DNA from: Apostichopus japonicus | Taxonomy: Eukaryota > Echinodermata > Holothuroidea > Aspidochirotida > Stichopodidae | Assembly (NCBI RefSeq): GCF_037975245.1 | Contig: NC_092566.1 | Coordinates: 3,596,001 to 3,660,000, forward strand | Length of the DNA: 64,000 nt | Direction of reading: 5' to 3' | Shown: one piece after another, positions 57,431-64,000 of the stretch | Numbering within the stretch: position 1 is the first letter of the stretch | Layout: every line of letters starts with the position of its first letter | Translations under genes and position numbers: made by a program | The notes under the pieces: generated by a model | What the model was told of the DNA's origin: nothing | What the model saw: only the letters and a program-made list of their open reading frames with translations | Database searches by the model: none

Positions 57431-60412
57431 GTAAGTTTCTTTGTTGTTTTTTCTATTAGTCATTCATTTATATTACCATCGGTACACTAAGTCTTGTGTG
57501 TACTACGCTTAGGCTAGTAAAATGTGTATAATTTCAACGTAGTTATATACTGTGATTTACTTTTCACAAAAGAAAGAACTTGTCTATTTATGGTTGTACG
57601 TCATGTTCCTATGACGGTCCAGTAAGTTTTTACCTCCATGGTTTAAGTATGGCACGATTTTGGTTAATTCAATGGGAAATAAATGTAGAACTCTATCTGT
57701 AAACATCTTTCAAGTTCGGTGCCGTCTCATTGCAATACGGTATACATCAGTCAGAGGCGTACTAACCAGCGGTGAGGGTGGGGGTGGTGGGGGGTGGTAT
57801 GGGGTATATTTATGTTATGTAAACAGTATGAGAACAGAGCACATAGGATTATCAGCCTAGAGTATAGTGACTTTCTCCACAATATATCAAGTTCATGTTT
57901 TCGTTGGACTAGTTTCCTTCAACAATTTACGAACACAGAAATAAACTGTCAAAATTGGATGAAGAAACATTCATAACAGTACCGTTACCATGGTTACAAG
58001 TGTTTGAGAATGGGTCACATTGCAAAGTAGCTAACATGGCCGAAATGGTCGTGCACGAATCTTGACCTCCACTCGGAATATTTGGCCCCCACCCTCCCAA
58101 CCTCCCTCCCGCTTAAAAGGTGATTATACGTCACTGATATCACTTAATTAAAGACTAGTGAGTTGATAGACCATCTGTCGATGAATAAATTATGAGGCCA
58201 ATGATATTATTTTCACTGCGATTAAATTGTTCAGTAATGAGGAAGAAATTAGGCATATCATGGGCAACCCTTCAAATGCACGGTTCTATAACCTCATACA
58301 CCATTATGATTGAGTGGTATTATGATTTGGATGCTGGCCAGATGCATGCATAACTTCATTACAACCGCAAATGCACGAACACGTCTGTCATAAAAGTAAC
58401 GGTATATTGCCAATGCACTGTCTTGTTTATCTTGTTTGTAACATTTATATATAAACCCAACCAGTAACGCACAGAAAATACACAACTTCACACTTCAGCA
58501 GTTACATTATTGTGTATTGACATTATGTTTTTGTGAATACAGATTAAGTACACACACCTATTGCTTGAAAGTTTTCGGAATCAAAGGTTTGAAATCAACA
58601 GCAGGTCGTTGGTTAGGTGCGGCCCAGTCAATTTTTCACTCCTTATATCGGGCCCAAAATGGTTGCCCACCCCTACTCTAATGTATATGGGACCCGTGAC
58701 ATATATAGCTCCGTGGAAGGCTCCCTGAATAATTGTGTACGCATTTCTGCCGTGTACATGTATGATGACACAGTCATTGTCATGTGTATGATGAATTCAG
58801 TGCGACTTTTTTTTTGGGAGGAATTACCCTTTCAACGTCTGAGGCAAGTGGCTGAACAATTAGTCTGATTACGGAAGTCATTAAATGGAATTTCTAAAAC
58901 AGAAGTTGGTTTTTCACCTGTGTATAATAGTCATCCTACTATATCCGTTCAATTAGAATGGTTTGTGTACTAGATCATGTTCAGTATATGGTATTTATGT
59001 GGTAGGATGATACCTCCATGATGTGCTTAGTATATAATGGTTGTTATATGTACGGGCCAGGAGGAATAGTATAGGCTCCAGTATAAGGAGGTCAATCCTA
59101 TAGGCCTATACTTTCAAACAGCTAAAATAAACAAATTTAATTTGTGCCGATTTATTTTTTAACATTTCGACTGCATGCAACAGTTAGGCTATATACGGTC
59201 TTTTTGGTCATCATAGGAGAATTATCGTGTACTTCGGACGACAGAAGAAAATGAAATTTCAGAAAAAATGGTCACTTTTCCTTATACTCGCAGTATTTAC
59301 CGTACACGTACTTTACATAAATGTATGGTGGTTCAAAGTTTAAGGGGTTGTTACGGCTATGCAGCTCAAAAATATGACTTTTAGCAATGTGTATCCTGGT
59401 TAATGTAGCTTCGTGTTTTATTTGGATGTTACTCCGCATTTGGCCGTGTCGATGAAATTTACAGTAGGCTACCAATATGAATATCGAAATCCTTAATTCA
59501 TTTTAGCTTTATTGCACTGAGCTCACCGTGTCCAAGTATTTCTTCACTAAATATCTTGAACAAAAATTTCTGAATAGCTATATATAGAAATTTGAAATTC
59601 CAGCACTTTTCCTCTTTCGACTATAATATTAAAACCTACATCAAGACTAGAATACTGGCTTACGTCACCCTAAAACAGCACTATAAGGAATCATCAGGGG
59701 ATACCGCAGCGATTTGAAGCCGTAATGATGAGAATTGATGCAATCATGTAACTGGAGTAGGGGATTTTCCCCGCTCTCTACCCGTATACCAAATACGGTT
59801 CGTGTGTTATTTCTCACTGTTGACCCTGTGTATAGGGGAGGGGATATGGAACATACAACTCCCTGGTGGGCCAGACGCTTTTTATACTTATAAATATTAC
59901 AAGATATCACACACCTGCATGGGTGACCCTTAACAGTATATGCTATATGCTGTACATGTAATTCCGTCAACCCGCAACTTCAAACCGAATTATTCCATAT
60001 ACGCCATCAAATTAAATCCTACATTTTAGTGAAGTAGCCTTTATCAGTTCATAGCTGTTTCTGTTATATAGGCTACATACCACCTTATGCAGGTTTTAAA
60101 CTCACAACTTATACAGGGCTTGGCGTACGGAAATTTCCAATGTTTAATCAGTCTAAATGTATATTGTTGGTTTCTATACCTGCATCATAAAGCCTAGTAA
60201 TGCCACATGTTGTTGGTTTTCCGTTTTAACATGATGTCAGATATATGTTAATGAATTAATTATTAGAACGATTACATACCAAACTCAGAAGGGAATGACG
60301 ACGAAGACATGAAATTCTGCAGTTGCAGTTTACTAGTTACTTTATGAACACTGACACTACATCATATATATTTCGAAAGGAATGCATTGAAGACACATTA
60401 CTTACATTAAAT

Positions 60413-60469
<57 letters not shown>

Positions 60470-62021
60470 ATAATGATAAATTTACTAGCATCAGCTAGAT
60501 CTAAAAATCGCGAGATATACTACCACTTCATTACAATATTCCGACATTTTTCATAACCATTTATAACAATTTCCTTTTCCGGGAGAACATGGGAACGTTT
60601 CGGCTACTGGTCTTCCGAAGTTCCGATGTATATTGTCTTCTGACAGGCATTCTTTAAAGGTGGCACGTCGTTTCATCCATATGACGTCATTGTTTGTCAT
60701 AATTAGTTGTCCAGCGTGTAGGCTATTTAATCAACTTCCTCTTTAATCGGTCCAAAAACGGCACCTATAAACATTTTAAGTTTCCATACTTTTGTTATCC
60801 ATGGGTTCCGAACTTCCTGTAACAAAGCTTTTATCTATTGTTATTTCCTCGATTCAAATAAAGTGTCTGCCAATACGTCTCCCTCTTCAACACCCTTCCC
60901 CTACTCCCTTCCCCTCCTCCCTTCCCCTCCCTCCTTCCCCTCCCTTAGCTCTTATCACATAAACCACTCTATTTCTTTCCTTTACTACAAGAAAGTCTAG
61001 CTAGAGAACTCTTGGCAAACGCTTTCTATTTTCGTGTTAGTCCTACATAAGCAATTTAGGTTGAGCGCTTTCTGTGTTCAGACGACGAGACCAAGTTGTG
61101 GCAGCAGGGGGTGCCACGGTTTAAAGGAGGTCTCAGTTTTCTTCTTAGTTAAACTTATTGACGAAAAATGTCAACCTTAGCAGATCAATGACCCTTGTTT
61201 CGAAGACACTCTGCGCTCTTTTATGACTTCAGTTTATATATCCATTAGGGACCTTTGCCCAGTAGAGTTGGCAGGATATTATTATATATATAAAACTGTC
61301 TACTTGTTAATATCTCCATAGGTTTATTTAATATTTGAAATAAAAAGTTGCCTAGGTTATAAAGCTGGTACACGTTTACTGGTATGTCTTAAGAAATTAA
61401 TCAAGCATAAGAATTATAAAAGAAAAAATATCCCTTCTGTATTTAAAGCTAGTACAAATATCACCTACTCACTTGACTATCGCCCAGGAGTTTGTTTTCA
61501 ACACAAGCTGAAATATTTTGCAATGTACAATTATTGAAGAGTTTATTTAAAAACAATGTTAACGGGGTGGAGGGGGTCATGTTTTTCTAATCTGCCAAAG
61601 TGACAAGGTTTAAAGGGAGAGTCTCAGTAAGTAAGTAATCTCTTTAATATGTTAGTGTAAAATGGTATGATTATGTACATTAAAGTTTACATGGAAATAA
61701 CATGTTTTTACTGACAAATATCCTTTTCCGTTTGCATGATGTCCTTATTTTCATGTTTCTTCATATGAGGAGGTGAGGTGAATATCTACCCTATACAGAA
61801 TCATTTCCATGTAGCGTTGCTAAAGCTTTACAGGGCATTTGATTCGGTAAATTTCGTAAGGCTGTAGTGTATTAAAAGGTACACATAACTTTTCTTTTCT
61901 TTCTTCATGGGCGTATGAGCCCCAATTTGACTTTTTCTTTGGGGGAGGTGTGGGGGTGGGGGCTGTTATGATTTGCCCGAAAATGTAACCAATATGGAGT
62001 GCGAACTGTGTTAAACCTCGA
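57431..62021. other. Intergenic region, 4.6 kb
   Basis: No gene recognised. Contains a possible hAT end on the minus strand (58600-58675, AGGGGTGGGCAACC), (TA)n at 60415-60467 and a CCCTTCCCCT-rich tract at 60890-60955. Confidence 0.45.
60415..60467. repeat. (TA)n microsatellite
   Basis: About 50 bp of uninterrupted TA. Confidence 0.95.
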
Positions 62022-63190
62022 TTAGTCGATCAGAAGGCCTTTGATAAAGTTCCCCACCACCGTCTTTTACTTAGGCTGAAGAGCATGGGTTTCAATGGCA
62101 ATTTACTGTCTTGGATCGGGAATTGGCTTGGTAATAGGGAACAGAGGGTGGTAATTAAAGGTTGTGCTTCTTCTTGGCAGAACGTTACTAGTGGGGTTCC
62201 ACAAGGGTCTGTATTGGGTCCCTTGTTGTTTGTTGCCTATATAAATGACATCGACGGAAATATTTTGTGTACAGCTAAGAAGTTTGCTGATGACACCAAA
62301 TTGTATTCTGAGGTCTCTTCCAAAAGCGATTCTGAGAAGTTTCAAGCGGATTTGGATAAGATTTTTTCCTGGTCTCAGGGGTGGCAAATGCTTTTTAATA
62401 TTGATAAATGCAAGGTAATGCACATTGGTAGTAGTAACCAAAAGTTTACTTACAATCTTAATGGTGTGGAGTTATAGGAGGTCTCTGTTGAAAGAGACCT
62501 AGGTATCTACATTGACTCATCTCTGCAACCTTCTAAACATTGTCTTGAAGCTGCTAAAAGAGGTAATAGGGTTTTAGGTATGATCAACAGGAACTTCAGT
62601 TTTCTGAAAGAGGACATCGTAATTAGGCTTTATAAGCAGTTGGTTAAGCCTCATCTGGAGTATGCTGTGCAGGCTTGGAACCCTTATTTTGCTAAGGATA
62701 AGGAAGTACTTGAAAAGTTCCAGAGGAGGGCTACTAGGATGATTAGTTCCTTAAAGAGCGTTCCTTATTATAGGCGGTTACAACTGTTGAATCTCACCAC
62801 ACTGGAGCTTAGGAGGTTACGTGGGGACTTGATCCAGGTTTTCAAGATTGTGTATGGTTTCGACAATTTATCCTTTGCCGACTTTTTCATGTTTGCTAAG
62901 AGGAGTTGTACCAGAGGTCATTGTCTTAAACTCCAAAAGTCACATAGTAGGATTAATATTCGGCATAACTTTTTTTCTAATAGGGTTGTGAATGAGTGGA
63001 ATGATTTGCCTGAGAAAGTTGTACTTGCAAGTAGTGTCAATGGGTTTAAGAATGCTTTGGACAAGCACTTTAAGCATTGTAATCGGGTCTGAGTGTTTGT
63101 GTCTTCAGTTTTTTCTTCTCTCTCTATAGGGTCCTTGATGGGGACTTAAGTCACCCTCCTGATCTTTTATTTCTACTTAACTAAACTAAA
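62022..63190 (+). mobile_element. 5'-truncated CR1/Jockey-like LINE
   Basis: Starts inside the RT (DQKAFDKVPHHRLLLRLKSM). Then come SGVPQGSVLGPLLF, the catalytic FADDTKLYSEV and the C-terminal LYKQLVKPHLEYAVQAWNPY region, ending at TGA about 63092. One in-frame TAG (62475-62477, after NGVEL) interrupts an otherwise open frame. The 3' tail is CTTAACTAAACTAAACTA. 5' truncation is typical of target-primed reverse transcription. Younger-looking than the LINE at 20.8-23.0 kb. Confidence 0.88.
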
Positions 63191-64000
63191 CTAGTCAGGC
63201 AAGCTTAGAACGTTGGTCTAATTACATGAGGCTGAGTTTTTACGGAGCTAGTGACTCTCATCACAAGATTATTGCAGTTTATTCTTTTATTTTTGCAGTG
63301 CCCGAATCAATCTCAGAATATTGCACGGATTTTCACGGAATAATCTTCCTCGCCCTCCCCCTCACCCCCCCCCCCCCCCCGTCATTCATGAATTTGCATT
63401 TCTCGATGTTTCGTTTCTTCTTTTGCTTTGTGGCAGTTTTATTGTTGCATGAAGGATTCCTCAAACATTTCCTTTCACAACTTGAAACATATGATCCAAT
63501 TACACGTTCATTAAATGGCTATCGACATTTTAAGACCCGTGGACCTTATCATTCTTCTGATTCAGTGTTTGTCTTTCAACTTCCAAGCGATGGTCATTAT
63601 TGGTGCTGACGTCACGAGCAATCTGATTGGCTGAAAACTCCGTAATTGCCAAATGTTTGGGAAAATATCCGCGGGCCGGGCGGGCTCCCATAACCTCTGT
63701 TATCAACTGTAGTTATTGTAGTGCGCGCTACAATGTTGGCATTACTGGGTAAGTGAACGATACGTACATGACTGGACGTTGCTCATATAGTCTCTCTGTA
63801 CAGTTCCACAGGCTAGCTGCGTAGCCAACTTATTCTGAGTCAGTCATGGAGCTCACAAGCGCCCTTACTTTGTAGGTACCTTACAATATGACTTTAGTCC
63901 CCATGTTGTGTCAATATGACTTTACTCCTGTTCTGTTGCCAGTCCAAGCAATAACACTTTGTACAACCGAAAATCTTCCTATTAGAATGACAATGACTAC
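63191..64000. other. Right edge, nothing recognised
   Basis: Includes a poly-C run near 63366. The frame across it (63226-63609) is low-complexity in part and matches nothing I know. Confidence 0.4.

Noticed and set aside
63226-63609. 127-codon frame at the right edge
   Set aside because: Crosses a poly-C tract and matches nothing known.

Overview
This is a eukaryotic nuclear window. Coding regions are split into short exons with GT-AG introns, intergenic space is AT-rich and repeat-laden, and there is no operon structure. The gene families (M1 aminopeptidase N, an animal-type sulfotransferase-like P-loop protein, a transmembrane LRR protein, a CYP4 P450 remnant and a SAMD3-like uncharacterised family) and the repeat types (tRNA-derived SINEs, CR1/Rex1-like LINEs, a Penelope-like element, hAT MITEs, fold-back elements) suggest a marine invertebrate deuterostome. 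An echinoderm, possibly a sea cucumber, is my best guess, but this is inference and not proven by any single marker.

Layout. (1) 218-19649, minus: a membrane aminopeptidase N-like gene, 19 exons in the window, 899 codons with consistent splice phases. The last exon lies off the left edge. Intron 13 carries five tandem exon-like copies of exon 13 on a 160-bp pitch. Intron 2 carries a perfect 175-bp palindrome with a hammerhead-like motif, and intron 1 a minisatellite rich in CRE-like TGACGTCA words. (2) 20.5-23.7 kb: nested transposons, with a decayed LINE (minus) interrupted by a fold-back element and flanked by SINEs, (TA)n and a hAT-like MITE. (3) 24821-27287, plus: a two-exon sulfotransferase-like gene (337 aa) whose intron holds a SINE and a second fold-back element. 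(4) 31716-34377, plus: a SAMD3-like family gene, frameshifted at two places, followed by diverged repeats and four identical 324-bp tandem copies. (5) 43459-44529, plus: a single-exon LRR membrane protein with a possibly broken cytoplasmic tail. (6) 50.0-51.1 kb: a degenerate Penelope-like 3' end with a second hammerhead-like motif, then a 506-bp tandem duplication. (7) 55796-57430: two exons of a CYP4-like P450 with a fold-back element in the intron. (8) 62.0-63.2 kb: a 5'-truncated LINE. The rest is intergenic, with microsatellites and minor repeats.

The genes show no sign of forming a shared pathway. The most unusual material is structural: the tandem exon array, a group of palindrome-filled fold-back elements (four clear members) with related TATGGCAAGCC-like ends, and the hammerhead-bearing palindrome. 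All calls were made by reading the sequence; no database or RNA evidence was available.
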